This document shows, one piece after another, positions 36,636-45,600 of a DNA stretch of 64,000 nt; positions within the stretch are counted from its first letter, which is position 1; each line of letters begins with the position of its first letter. The notes under the pieces were generated by a model. It saw nothing but the letters and a program-made list of their open reading frames with translations. It had not been told where the DNA came from and ran no database searches. This DNA comes from an uncultured Fibrobacter sp. GTDB taxonomy: Bacteria; Fibrobacterota; Fibrobacteria; Fibrobacterales; Fibrobacteraceae. The translations under genes and the position numbers were made by a program. The stretch spans positions 264,834 through 328,833 of the forward strand of contig NZ_CAMVDO010000001.1 in assembly GCF_947166265.1 (NCBI RefSeq), written 5' to 3'.

Positions 36636-36766
36636 GTTACTAGTTACTAGCTGATAGTTACTAGACAAAAAAAGCGACACGCTAAAAACAATAAAAACTG
36701 GCCAAAAAATTTTCAGCCAGCTTTCAATAGAACTAGTAACTTGGAACAGTCCCGAAGGGACGTCCG

Positions 36767-38143
36767 TTAGTTTCTATGGAAGTCATCCTCGACGCGGATG
36801 ATGTCGTCTTCACCCGTGTACTCACCCACCTGGACTTCGACGATGACGAGCGGGAGCTTGCCTTCGTTCTGCAGGCGGTGAACTTCGCCTACCGGGATGT
36901 AGGTCGATTCGTTCGGACGCACATAGAACACGTTCTTGCCGACAGTCACCGTTGCTGTACCGCTTACGACCACCCAGTGTTCCGAGCGGTGCAGGTGCTT
37001 CTGCAAAGAGAGGCGCTTGCCCGGTTTCACCACGATACGCTTCATCTTGTAGCGTTCGGTGGATTCGAGCACGGAATAGGTTCCCCACGGGCGGCTTACC
37101 GTCTGCGGGACATTGATCAGGTCAGAACCACGTTGCTTGAGTTCTTCGACGACTTTCTTGACCTTCTGGCTACTCGAAAGCGGGGCGACGAGAAGCGCAT
37201 CCGGAGTATCCACAATCAGCATCTTGTCGAGGTCGATTGTCGCGATAGCACGCTGCGAACCCATCACCAGGGAATTCTTGGAATCCACCGCAATATGTCG
37301 CGGGTTCACGTTGTTGCCGTTTTCGTCGTGCGGATATTCACCGTAGAGGCTGTCGAAACTACCCAGATCGCTCCAGCCGATGTCGCTTGGGACCACCTTC
37401 ACCTTGGAAGATTTTTCCATCACGGCGTAGTCGATTGAGTTCGACGGGATAGCCATCATATCGTCGCGGGTAATGCGGATAGGATCGCCGTCTTCCACCG
37501 GGGCATTTGCAAGCGCCTTCTGGGCAGCCGCAAGCATTTCCGGGGAATACTTGCCGAGTTCAGCGAGGAACGTTTTCGCCTTGAAGCAGAAGATACCACT
37601 ATTCCAGTAGAAGTTACCGGAGAGCAGGTACTTTTCGGCGGTGGCACGGTCCGGCTTTTCGACAAAGCGCTTGACGTCTTCACCGGAGGCCTCAATGTAG
37701 CCATAACCGGTCTCGGGGCTCGTCGGCGTAATGCCAAACGTCACCAGGTTCCCCGCTTCGGCGAGTTCCTGCGCACGGAGCAGCACCTTCTTGTATTCAT
37801 CCTTCTTACGAATCACGTGGTCCGAGGGGGACACGAGAACAATCGTTTCGGGATTCAGGGTAAGGCAAGCAAGAGCAATCGCGGGAGCGGTGTTACGGCC
37901 CACGGGTTCCAGCAGGAACTTGCTGTTCGTCATGCCTTCCATTTCGAGCTGATCCTTCGCGAGGAAGAACTGGTCGGCGTTAGAAACAATAAACTGAGAT
38001 TCGCAGACTGCGGAGTTGGTAACCACCGTCTTTCTAAACAGGGACTGTCCGTCAAAAAGCGGAGCGAACTGCTTGGGCATCAAGGAGCGGCTCACGGGCC
38101 AAAGTCTAGTGCCGCTTCCACCACAGAGAATCAGATTAACCAT
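36767..38143 (-). CDS. manC: Mannose-1-phosphate guanylyltransferase / mannose-6-phosphate isomerase
   Basis: 458 residues, the normal length of bifunctional ManC/AlgA. N-terminal nucleotidyltransferase with LILCGGSGTRLWPVSRSLMPKQF, LVSPSDHVI, FVEKPDRATAEKYL and YWNSGIFCF. C-terminal cupin with RPWGTY, KPGKRLSLQKHLHRSEHWVVVSG and EVHRLQNEGKLPLVIVEVQ. It makes GDP-mannose for exopolysaccharide or lipopolysaccharide sugars. Last gene of a run after wzb and wza; it starts 16 bases after the wza stop. Confidence 0.93.
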   Translation of the reverse strand: MVNLILCGGSGTRLWPVSRSLMPKQFAPLFDGQSLFRKTVVTNSAVCESQFIVSNADQFFLAKDQLEMEGMTNSKFLLEPVGRNTAPAIALACLTLNPETIVLVSPSDHVIRKKDEYKKVLLRAQELAEAGNLVTFGITPTSPETGYGYIEASGEDVKRFVEKPDRATAEKYLLSGNFYWNSGIFCFKAKTFLAELGKYSPEMLAAAQKALANAPVEDGDPIRITRDDMMAIPSNSIDYAVMEKSSKVKVVPSDIGWSDLGSFDSLYGEYPHDENGNNVNPRHIAVDSKNSLVMGSQRAIATIDLDKMLIVDTPDALLVAPLSSSQKVKKVVEELKQRGSDLINVPQTVSRPWGTYSVLESTERYKMKRIVVKPGKRLSLQKHLHRSEHWVVVSGTATVTVGKNVFYVRPNESTYIPVGEVHRLQNEGKLPLVIVEVQVGEYTGEDDIIRVEDDFHRN

Positions 38144-38159
38144 ACGCTACCACGCCTTA

Positions 38160-39302
38160 CTATTTCTTATCATCCGAGAAGTAGTCGTCCTTGGCTACGT
38201 GAATATGGTGGGCTGTCAGAGCACCATAGTAGACCGTCTGGACAGACGGGAGGATCAAGCTGATCATACGGTTCCATGTAGCAAGATCAGAGGCATCCAC
38301 ATAGACCACGTCGCGAGAACTCAGCTTGAAGCGGTCTGCCATGGCAAGAGCCATCGCATTCTTGGAATTCAGCTGGAACACGTCGATCTGCTTTTCTGAG
38401 GTATTACGGATAACATAAACTCCGCGGGAGGTGGCGTTCACCGCCTGCAGACCGCCGGCAGCGGCGAGCGCTTCAGCCAAGGTCAGGTTCCCGTTATAGA
38501 TATTGACAATGCCGGACTTGGCGACTTCACCCATCACGTAGACCTTCTGGTCTTTCTGCGTTTCAGTAAGCGAAGGCACGAAGATCTGGTCGTTGGGCTG
38601 CACCACGAGGCGTTCAAGGGGAAGATTCGACTTGAAGGCGTCCAGGTAATTGATATTGTAGATCTTTTCGCCACGACGAAGCTGCATGGCAGATGCATCA
38701 GCCACGTTAGAGAAACCGCCTACATTGGCGATAGCATCGGGGAGGGTCATCGGGTTTTCATTAAAGGAGATAAAGCCCGGCTTTGCAACAGCGCCCGCTA
38801 CGAAAGCCTTCCGGCTATTATATCCGGTCACGCGGACATCCACCTGAGGATCGTTCAAGATCTTGTCAGAGAGACGCTTCGTGATTTCGGCACGGAGTTC
38901 CTGCGCCGTAAGACCGGCCGCCTGAAGTTCACCTGCATACGGGTAGAACAGCTTACCGTCGGTCGTCACCTTCTGGCCTGCCGGCTGGTACTGACCCATA
39001 GGAGATGTCAGTTCCGGGTGTTCCCACACCACCACCTGAACCATGTCCAGAGGTCCGATGCGGTATTCAAGAGCAGGGAGAGAATCCACCAACAGGTCCT
39101 TCAAGTCGCCCTGACTATCGGAACCATCCGCGCTGGCAACGGCATTTTCCATTTCACCAGCATCAATATTGTGAACGAACACCTTCATGCCATTGTATTC
39201 GGCAGCATCGTCAGGCAGGCTCATTCGCATTTGCGGTCCAAGAGCGCAACCACTCAAAACGGCAGCAGCACCGGCGCAAAGACCCAAAACAACTTTCTTC
39301 AT
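38160..39302 (-). CDS. wza: Polysaccharide export outer-membrane lipoprotein
   Basis: 380 residues, matching Wza in length. Lipoprotein signal AAAVLSGC with Cys at residue 19. Poly_export domain with LEYRIGPLDMVQVVVWEHPELTS and AGLTAQELRAEITKRLSDKILNDPQVDV, then SLBB domains (YVMGEVAKSGIVNIYNGNLTLAEALAAAGGL). The C-terminal amphipathic helix (WNRMISLILPSVQTVYYGAL) corresponds to the octameric helical pore of Wza. AAAGGG precedes the start. Its usual partner Wzc is not encoded in the window. Confidence 0.9.
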   Translation of the reverse strand: MKKVVLGLCAGAAAVLSGCALGPQMRMSLPDDAAEYNGMKVFVHNIDAGEMENAVASADGSDSQGDLKDLLVDSLPALEYRIGPLDMVQVVVWEHPELTSPMGQYQPAGQKVTTDGKLFYPYAGELQAAGLTAQELRAEITKRLSDKILNDPQVDVRVTGYNSRKAFVAGAVAKPGFISFNENPMTLPDAIANVGGFSNVADASAMQLRRGEKIYNINYLDAFKSNLPLERLVVQPNDQIFVPSLTETQKDQKVYVMGEVAKSGIVNIYNGNLTLAEALAAAGGLQAVNATSRGVYVIRNTSEKQIDVFQLNSKNAMALAMADRFKLSSRDVVYVDASDLATWNRMISLILPSVQTVYYGALTAHHIHVAKDDYFSDDKK

Positions 39303-39322
39303 AAATTAACCCTTTGGACCAG

Positions 39323-39769
39323 TTACGCCTGGCCTTCGCTTTCTTTGATTTTTTGTACCCAGTACGGGGTCAGTTTAGAGATAAAATTCCATGCCAAGAC
39401 AAAGGCGTTTTCTGGACGGCGGTACGGGTCGGGAACATCGACACGTTGCGGTTCACCGTAACGGAACACCTTGCCTTCGAGCCAAGGATAGCGGTGCAGC
39501 AGATCCATCTTGTGACCGTTTTCCATCACCAAAATAAGGTCTGCCCACTTGAGAATATCCAAATTGATTTGGCGTGCGCGATGCGCACTCATATCGATAC
39601 CGTGCTCCAGCGCAATCTTTTGGCTGAGTTCATGGGCCGGATGGTCGACCAGCGCTCCGAGGCCAGCACTCATCACTTCAAATTCGGGACCCAGTTCTTT
39701 CTTGAGGCAGTATTCGCCCGTAGGACTGCGGCAAATGTTGCCAGTACATACAACTAAAATGTGTTTCAT
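39323..39769 (-). CDS. wzb: Low-molecular-weight protein tyrosine phosphatase
   Basis: 148 residues. The P-loop VVCTGNICRSPTGEY lies near the N-terminus (CX5R) and the general acid is in VPDPYR. Wzb-type phosphatases dephosphorylate the Tyr-rich tail of the Wzc kinase and control capsule polymer length; the neighbouring wza supports that role. No Shine-Dalgarno; TATTTT ends 8 bases before the ATG, so it may also be translated from a very short leader. Confidence 0.9.
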   Translation of the reverse strand: MKHILVVCTGNICRSPTGEYCLKKELGPEFEVMSAGLGALVDHPAHELSQKIALEHGIDMSAHRARQINLDILKWADLILVMENGHKMDLLHRYPWLEGKVFRYGEPQRVDVPDPYRRPENAFVLAWNFISKLTPYWVQKIKESEGQA

Positions 39770-39802
39770 TAGTACTTAAAATAGAAAAAAATTATCTAGA
39801 AC

Positions 39803-40366
39803 TTAGAGTTCAAAGGCAAAGCCCAAGTCCTTGAGCGCCGGATTCTTGGTATCCTTTTCAGAAAGCAGCGGCTCAAAACCATTGCCCACCGGCCACTCGA
39901 TACCGATTTCGGGGTCATTCCACATCAGGCCACCTTCGTCCTTCGGGTCGTAGAGGCGAGTGCACTTGTACACAAACGTCGCCGTTTCGCTAAGCACCAC
40001 GAACCCGTGAGCGAATCCTTCGGGAATGTAGAACTGCTTCTTGTTTTCAGCAGAAAGCACGACACCTTCCCACTTGCCAAACGTCGGACTCCCCTTGCGA
40101 AGGTCAACGGCTACGTCAAAGACTTCACCCTCGATGACGCGGACAAGCTTTCCCTGCGGGTTCTTCTTCTGGAAATGAAGTCCGCGAAGAACGCCCTTCT
40201 TACTGCGGGATTCATTGTCCTGCACAAAGACCATGTCGAGGCCTGCGGCATCGAATTCCGCCTTGTTGTAGGTTTCCATAAAGTAGCCGCGATGGTCGCC
40301 ATAGACCGTCGGCTCGACGATTGTTACACCTTCGATAGAGGTTTTGATGAAATTGAATTTAGACAT
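39803..40366 (-). CDS. rfbC: dTDP-4-dehydrorhamnose 3,5-epimerase
   Basis: 187 residues, full length. Cupin epimerase with DHRGYFMETYNKAEFD, VQDNESRSKKGVLRGLHFQ bearing the catalytic His, VIEGEVFDVAVDLR and FYIPEGFAHGFVVLSETA. It converts dTDP-4-keto-6-deoxyglucose for dTDP-rhamnose synthesis. CGGAGA lies 6 bases before the start. rfbB is the upstream gene on the same strand; rfbA and rfbD are not in the window. Confidence 0.94.
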   Translation of the reverse strand: MSKFNFIKTSIEGVTIVEPTVYGDHRGYFMETYNKAEFDAAGLDMVFVQDNESRSKKGVLRGLHFQKKNPQGKLVRVIEGEVFDVAVDLRKGSPTFGKWEGVVLSAENKKQFYIPEGFAHGFVVLSETATFVYKCTRLYDPKDEGGLMWNDPEIGIEWPVGNGFEPLLSEKDTKNPALKDLGFAFEL

Positions 40367-40379
40367 AAAAAATCTCCGA

Positions 40380-40515
40380 TTTTTCAGCTATGAGCAATGA
40401 GGTCGGTCGCATAGCTCCCTCTGAGGTATGAGTTTTTATAATCGCGCCACAGGCGCCATACTTTAGCTCAAAGCGACAAACGTCGCGACCTCAAAGGGCA
40501 AAGCCCGACCTCACA
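40380..40515. repeat. Intergenic region with short inverted and direct words
   Basis: The 153-base gap between rfbB and rfbC contains GAGGTCG and GCGACCTC pairs, two copies of CTATGAG/GTATGAG-like words and CCGACCTCACACCTC. It looks built from small dispersed elements. No gene seen. Confidence 0.35.
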
Positions 40516-40519
40516 CCTC

Positions 40520-41653
40520 TTACCTATTCTTATACATCGTTTCGTAATACTTTTCGTAGTCGCCGCTGGTGATGTTGTCGAGCCATTCCTGGTTGTCGAG
40601 GTACCAGCGCACCGTCTTTTCGATGCCTTCCTCGAACTGCAGCGACGGTTCCCAGCCGAGTTCCTTCTGGAGCTTGGTGGAGTCGATGGCGTAGCGGGCG
40701 TCGTGGCCCAGGCGGTCCGTCACGTAGGTGATGAGGTTCAAGTCTTCGCCCTCGGCACGGCCAAGGAGCTTATCGACGGTCTTGATGACGACCTTGATAA
40801 TGTCGATGTTCTTCCATTCGTTGAAGCCGCCGATGTTGTAGGTTTCGGCAATCTTTCCGTTGTGGAAAATCACGTCGATGGCGCGGGCGTGGTCTTCGAC
40901 AAAGAGCCAGTCGCGGACGTTTTCACCCTTGCCGTAAACCGGGAGCGGCTTCTTGTGGCGGATGTTGTTGATGAAAAGCGGAATCAGCTTTTCGGGGAAC
41001 TGGTACGGACCGTAATTGTTGGAGCAGTTCGTGACAATCGTCGGCATGCCGTAGGTGTCGTGGAAGGCGCGAACGAAGTGGTCGGAGCCGGCCTTCGATG
41101 CGGAATACGGGCTGTGCGGCGTGTACTTGGTGGTTTCGTAGAAGAAATCGTCACCGTAGGCCAAGTGATGTTCCGAGCTGGAGGCCGTCGTCGTGAACGG
41201 AGGCGTGATGCCTTCCGGGTGGTTCATCTTGAGGGCACCGTAGACTTCATCGGTCGAAATGTGGTAGAAGCGCTTGCCTTCGTACTTTTCAGGGAGGCTT
41301 TCCCAGTAGAGCTTCGCGGCCTGCAAAAGCGTGAGCGTGCCCATCACGTTCGTCTTCGCAAAGGTGAACGGGTCCTTGATGGAGCGGTCTACGTGGCTTT
41401 CGGCAGCGAGATGGATGATGCCGTCGACTTTTTCGTCTTGCATGAGTTTGTAGAAGGCGTCAAAGTCGCAAATATCCATCTTCACGAACTTGTAGTTCGG
41501 CTTATTTTCAATATCCTTGAGATTAGCGAGGTTACCCGCGTAGGTAAGCTTATCGAGGTTGATAATCTTGTATTCCGGGTACTTGTTCACAAAAAGGCGC
41601 ACCACGTGGCTTCCGATAAAACCCGCACCGCCGGTAATCACGATATTCTTCAT
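40520..41653 (-). CDS. rfbB: dTDP-glucose 4,6-dehydratase
   Basis: 377 residues from ATG 41653 with GGAG 7 bases upstream. Short-chain dehydrogenase/reductase of the extended type: NAD-binding GGAGFIGSH, HLAAESHVDRSI, STDEVYGAL, catalytic YSASKAGSDH and NCSNNYGPYQFPEKLIPL, all typical of RmlB. It makes dTDP-4-keto-6-deoxyglucose. A TATATT box about 30 bases before the start is a candidate promoter. Confidence 0.95.
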   Translation of the reverse strand: MKNIVITGGAGFIGSHVVRLFVNKYPEYKIINLDKLTYAGNLANLKDIENKPNYKFVKMDICDFDAFYKLMQDEKVDGIIHLAAESHVDRSIKDPFTFAKTNVMGTLTLLQAAKLYWESLPEKYEGKRFYHISTDEVYGALKMNHPEGITPPFTTTASSSEHHLAYGDDFFYETTKYTPHSPYSASKAGSDHFVRAFHDTYGMPTIVTNCSNNYGPYQFPEKLIPLFINNIRHKKPLPVYGKGENVRDWLFVEDHARAIDVIFHNGKIAETYNIGGFNEWKNIDIIKVVIKTVDKLLGRAEGEDLNLITYVTDRLGHDARYAIDSTKLQKELGWEPSLQFEEGIEKTVRWYLDNQEWLDNITSGDYEKYYETMYKNR

Positions 41654-41693
41654 ACTTTTCTCCAATAGGATTCGCTGCGACAATATAAAAAAA

Positions 41694-42596
41694 CTATTCG
41701 CCCAAAATAAGTTTTAAGTAAAGTTCTTTTAGCAAATCGCCCCACAAATACATAAATGGTGCAGCAAAAGCCAAAAATGGACCAAAAGGAATCTGTCCGG
41801 CACCTTCATCTTCCTCGTTTTCCGCGGAATCGTCTTTATTCTGCGAAGCCTTGCCTTGAGCTGCCTTTTTAGCGGCGCGGCGTTCGGCAATCTTTGCATA
41901 CGGCACCATGACGACAATTCCAAGGATAGAGGCCACCACCAGGACTTCCACGGCGCGGGTAAGCCCCATCAGGGCGCCAAAGCCCGCCAGGAGCTTGACA
42001 TCTCCAAAACCCATCGCGGGCTTATTGAGAAGCTTTGTCGCAACAAAACCGAGCAGATAAAGCCCGCCCCCCGCAACCAGGGCACCCACGATACTCTGGA
42101 CAGGCGTGATGCCGCCCGGAATAAACGAGATTACAAGACCTGCGACAATGCCGCCCACCGAAATGGAATCGGGAATTAGTTTATACTTAAAGTCAACGGC
42201 GCTCACCGGATAAATGCCCAGCAGGAGCCAGAACAGGGCAAGCGCATCGGCCCACACGCTCCAGTCCGTGACAGGAGACCAGAAATCCGTCGTAAAGCCC
42301 GTCGCCGCATAGAGGGCAAGCGCCCCCAGAAGCCCGCACAGGGATTCACCGATAGGATATATGATACTGATGGGCTGTTTGCAGCAGGCGCTCCTGCCCC
42401 GCAAGATGAGCCAGCCCACAATCGGCAAGTTGTAGTAGAGCGGAATGTGCTTTTTGCAAAGTGGACAGTGCGAAGGCGGATTCACCAGAGAAATTCCTCG
42501 CGGCATACGGTAGACAATCACGTTGTAAAAGCTGCCTACGCAGGCGCCCAGCACAAAAAATACGGCAAGACTGTACCAAAGGGGTATTTCTTCCAT
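41694..42596 (-). CDS. Type IV prepilin peptidase (A24 family)
   Basis: 300 residues from ATG 42596 (GGAG 9 bases upstream). N-terminal Cys cluster CPLCKKHI with a second CC pair for methyltransferase-linked zinc binding, about seven membrane helices, and the two catalytic Asp motifs DFKYKLIPD and GFGDVKLLAG. It cleaves and N-methylates type IV pilin-like and type II secretion pseudopilin precursors. A 50-residue charged insertion (KAAQGKASQNKDDSAENEEDEG) precedes the last helix and is unusual for the family. No pilin genes are adjacent. Confidence 0.9.
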   Translation of the reverse strand: MEEIPLWYSLAVFFVLGACVGSFYNVIVYRMPRGISLVNPPSHCPLCKKHIPLYYNLPIVGWLILRGRSACCKQPISIIYPIGESLCGLLGALALYAATGFTTDFWSPVTDWSVWADALALFWLLLGIYPVSAVDFKYKLIPDSISVGGIVAGLVISFIPGGITPVQSIVGALVAGGGLYLLGFVATKLLNKPAMGFGDVKLLAGFGALMGLTRAVEVLVVASILGIVVMVPYAKIAERRAAKKAAQGKASQNKDDSAENEEDEGAGQIPFGPFLAFAAPFMYLWGDLLKELYLKLILGE

Positions 42597-42696
42597 AAAA
42601 CAGACTCCATCGGTGTTCTTTATCACACACGCTTTTCGATTAAAAAAGATAGATTTTAAGAGGAATTATTGTACTACAGTTATTTAAGGATGTGCT

Positions 42697-45600
42697 ATGC
42701 GTGTACCCCATTTTTTATTGTTGTCCCTCGGTCTTTGTACCCTAATGGCCCTTTTCGGATGTTCAAGGGAATCTTCGGTCAAGGAAAACGTGAACCTGAA
42801 GAACAACCACTCCCGCGTATTCGTGTTTAATACGCCTATCGAGGACCCGCAGGCATTTGCCGACTCGATCGCAAATACCGTACCGATCGAAAGCGACACC
42901 ATCCCGGACACGCTTATTGTCACCGTGAACGATACGGTCTACCTGATAGGTCTTTTGCCCTACCACGTGGACAAGATTTACGGTTTCCAGTGGACATTCA
43001 CCAAGGCTGACGGCAAGGACACCATTATTACAGGCGACCACGCCAAGCCCGAGTCCTGGGCTTACGCAAACCCCGGCCTATACGAGCCCAAGTTCGTCGC
43101 CTTTGACGGCAACAACGCTACAGACACCGCCGGAACGGCGACACGTAAGGCATGGGTCCTGGTTATCGATACAAAGCCCAAACTCTGGGTTCCCAAGGAC
43201 ACCCTGTGGACACGCCATGACGGCGACATCACCTTCCCGATTCTTGCAAGTGATTCCTTCGGCACAATCAAAAGCGTCATGATCGATTTGGACGGAAGCG
43301 GCAAGGACGCCCCGAAAGTCACAAAGTACGAGACCTTCGAAGACAACGATTCGCTCTACCTGACCGTAAAGAACGACCCCTCCAAGATGGATTCGCTCGG
43401 AAACCAGACCGTTTACGTGATTGTCACCGATGACGACGACAACGAGACCCTGGACAGCGTCCACCTGCATTTCAACAGGGTACCGAGGCTAAAGGTTATC
43501 TACCCGTACGACGGAGCACGTCACAACATCAATGACCGTTTTTATTTCTACTACGAAGGCGAAGACGACGACAATCCGCAGAACCTTCAGTATTTCATCT
43601 ACGCACAGGTTTCCAGAAACGGACAACCTCCGCAGAAGGCTTTTACCGAAGGCGACCTGATTGCAAGTGAATTCACGTCGAACATTTTTGAACCCAGGGA
43701 CAAGAGCGGCAATAACGTCATCACCCTGATAAACGACCCGAACAAGCAGCTGACGGGACGCATCTACTGGGATATGTATGTGACCGACGGTTACGACATC
43801 ACCCGCCTCGCAAGAATTTCGAGCGACAATAACAAGAGCCGCCCCTGGAATTTCTACATCGGCGACCTGAGTTCTTCGCAGGGAACATTCACGGGTGTCG
43901 CCAAATACCAGGGACGCGACACCCATGCGGGAATCCACGTCGAGTTCAACAACGGCAACAAGACCTTCGACACCTACACCGACGAAAAGGGTAACTACTC
44001 CGTGAAAGTCGATGTCGGAGAATACATGGCCTCGGCATCGCCGGTTTTGCAATACGAGTTCAAAAGTGCAAAGATCAAGAACAAGCTGTTCATTGAATCG
44101 GGCAACACCATCAAAGTCGACGAGATGTTCCTGAAGGACACCGTACCGCCGACGATTATCGTGAAAAACATCGACACCCTCAGGAGCCGCGAATACACGC
44201 AGACCATTTACGCCCGCGACCTGGGCGCATACCTGGCCTCGGTGAGCGCCTCGATCGACGGGAAATCGAAAAAGATTTCTTGCAGCAAGAGCGACAACGA
44301 CGCCATTTTCAACTGCGAACTCGGCCTGTCGAACCTGACCGATGGAGACCATAATTTCACCTACACGGCAAAAGACGTCGCCGGCAACGTGGAAACGCTC
44401 CGGCAAAAGATAACCGTGAGCGCGACAAAGATTTCCTTAAATGTAAACGGGGCACAAAACGAAAGAATCGGAAACGATGGCAAGCTGACGTTCTCGGCCC
44501 AAATTTCCGGAGCCTACCCCGCGGCCGACTCGATCGAATGGAGCTGGAACACCGAAAAAGGAAACAAATCGAAGGTCGCGGCAATCGACCAGGAAGGTTT
44601 CGCAAGTTTCACCCTGAATTACGCGGACATTGCAGGCGACCTCCTTACCGACAAGGATTACTTCATGAAAGCCTCTTACGTAAGAAACGGGGCTAACGTG
44701 AGTACCCAAGTGAAGTTCGGCCTATTCGGCGACAAGCCCGCCGTTTACTTTACGGAACCCGGTTTCGAGGAAACGGTCAGCATGAACGACCCCGTCTACT
44801 TCAAGGTTTCTGCAAACCGAGGCGTCAACAGTTCCGATATAACCGTCAGCTGGGAATGCCCGGATATCGCAGAAGGCTACAGTTGCCCAGGCAACAACGC
44901 CATGGAAGGAAGCCTAGCCTTTAAGAGCGTCGGCATTCACAAGGTCGTCGTCAAGGTGAAAGACGACAAGAACGAAACCGCCGAGGACAGCATTTTTGTA
45001 AACGTCATTAGCGATGCCCCCTCCATAACGGTTTCCACTGACAGCAAGACCAACGAATACAAGATCAATAGCATCGTGGACGTCAAGGTGGATGCAAGCG
45101 ACAAGTTCGGCACCATCAACAAGATCGTGTGGGGCTGTAGCAACGGAAAAATCTCATTCGACCAGGAATATCCGTTCGACACGCCCACAAAGGAAGTGAG
45201 CAACCTGGTCCTCAAGAACCAGCTCCCCGGTTCCGAGACGACGAACTACCGTTGCGTATTCAAGGCGATAGACGATGACGGCGAAGAAGGGGCGGACACG
45301 CTTACCTTTAGCACGTTGCTCGACTTGCCGACAGTCCGCCTCGCCACCAAAAAGGACACGGTCAAGATCAATTCCAACCAGCTTCTCAAAGCAATCGCAA
45401 GCGACAAGCTCGGCTACATTACCCAGTACGAATACGCCTGTAGCGACAGGCTTGCCGAACTCAAGAACCCCGACTGGAATCTGATGGACAACGCGGAAAC
45501 GTACGCCCGCATGCCCTCTACGGCGGCAAAGGCCTACTACTGCGTGGTCCGGGTGACCGATGACGACGGCAACACCGCCAAGGATACCGCTGAATACAAG

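Noticed and set aside
36634..36664. Three AGTTACTAG copies considered as a CRISPR or att site
   Set aside because: Units are only 9 bases with no spacers of constant length and no integrase nearby; it is a short direct repeat.
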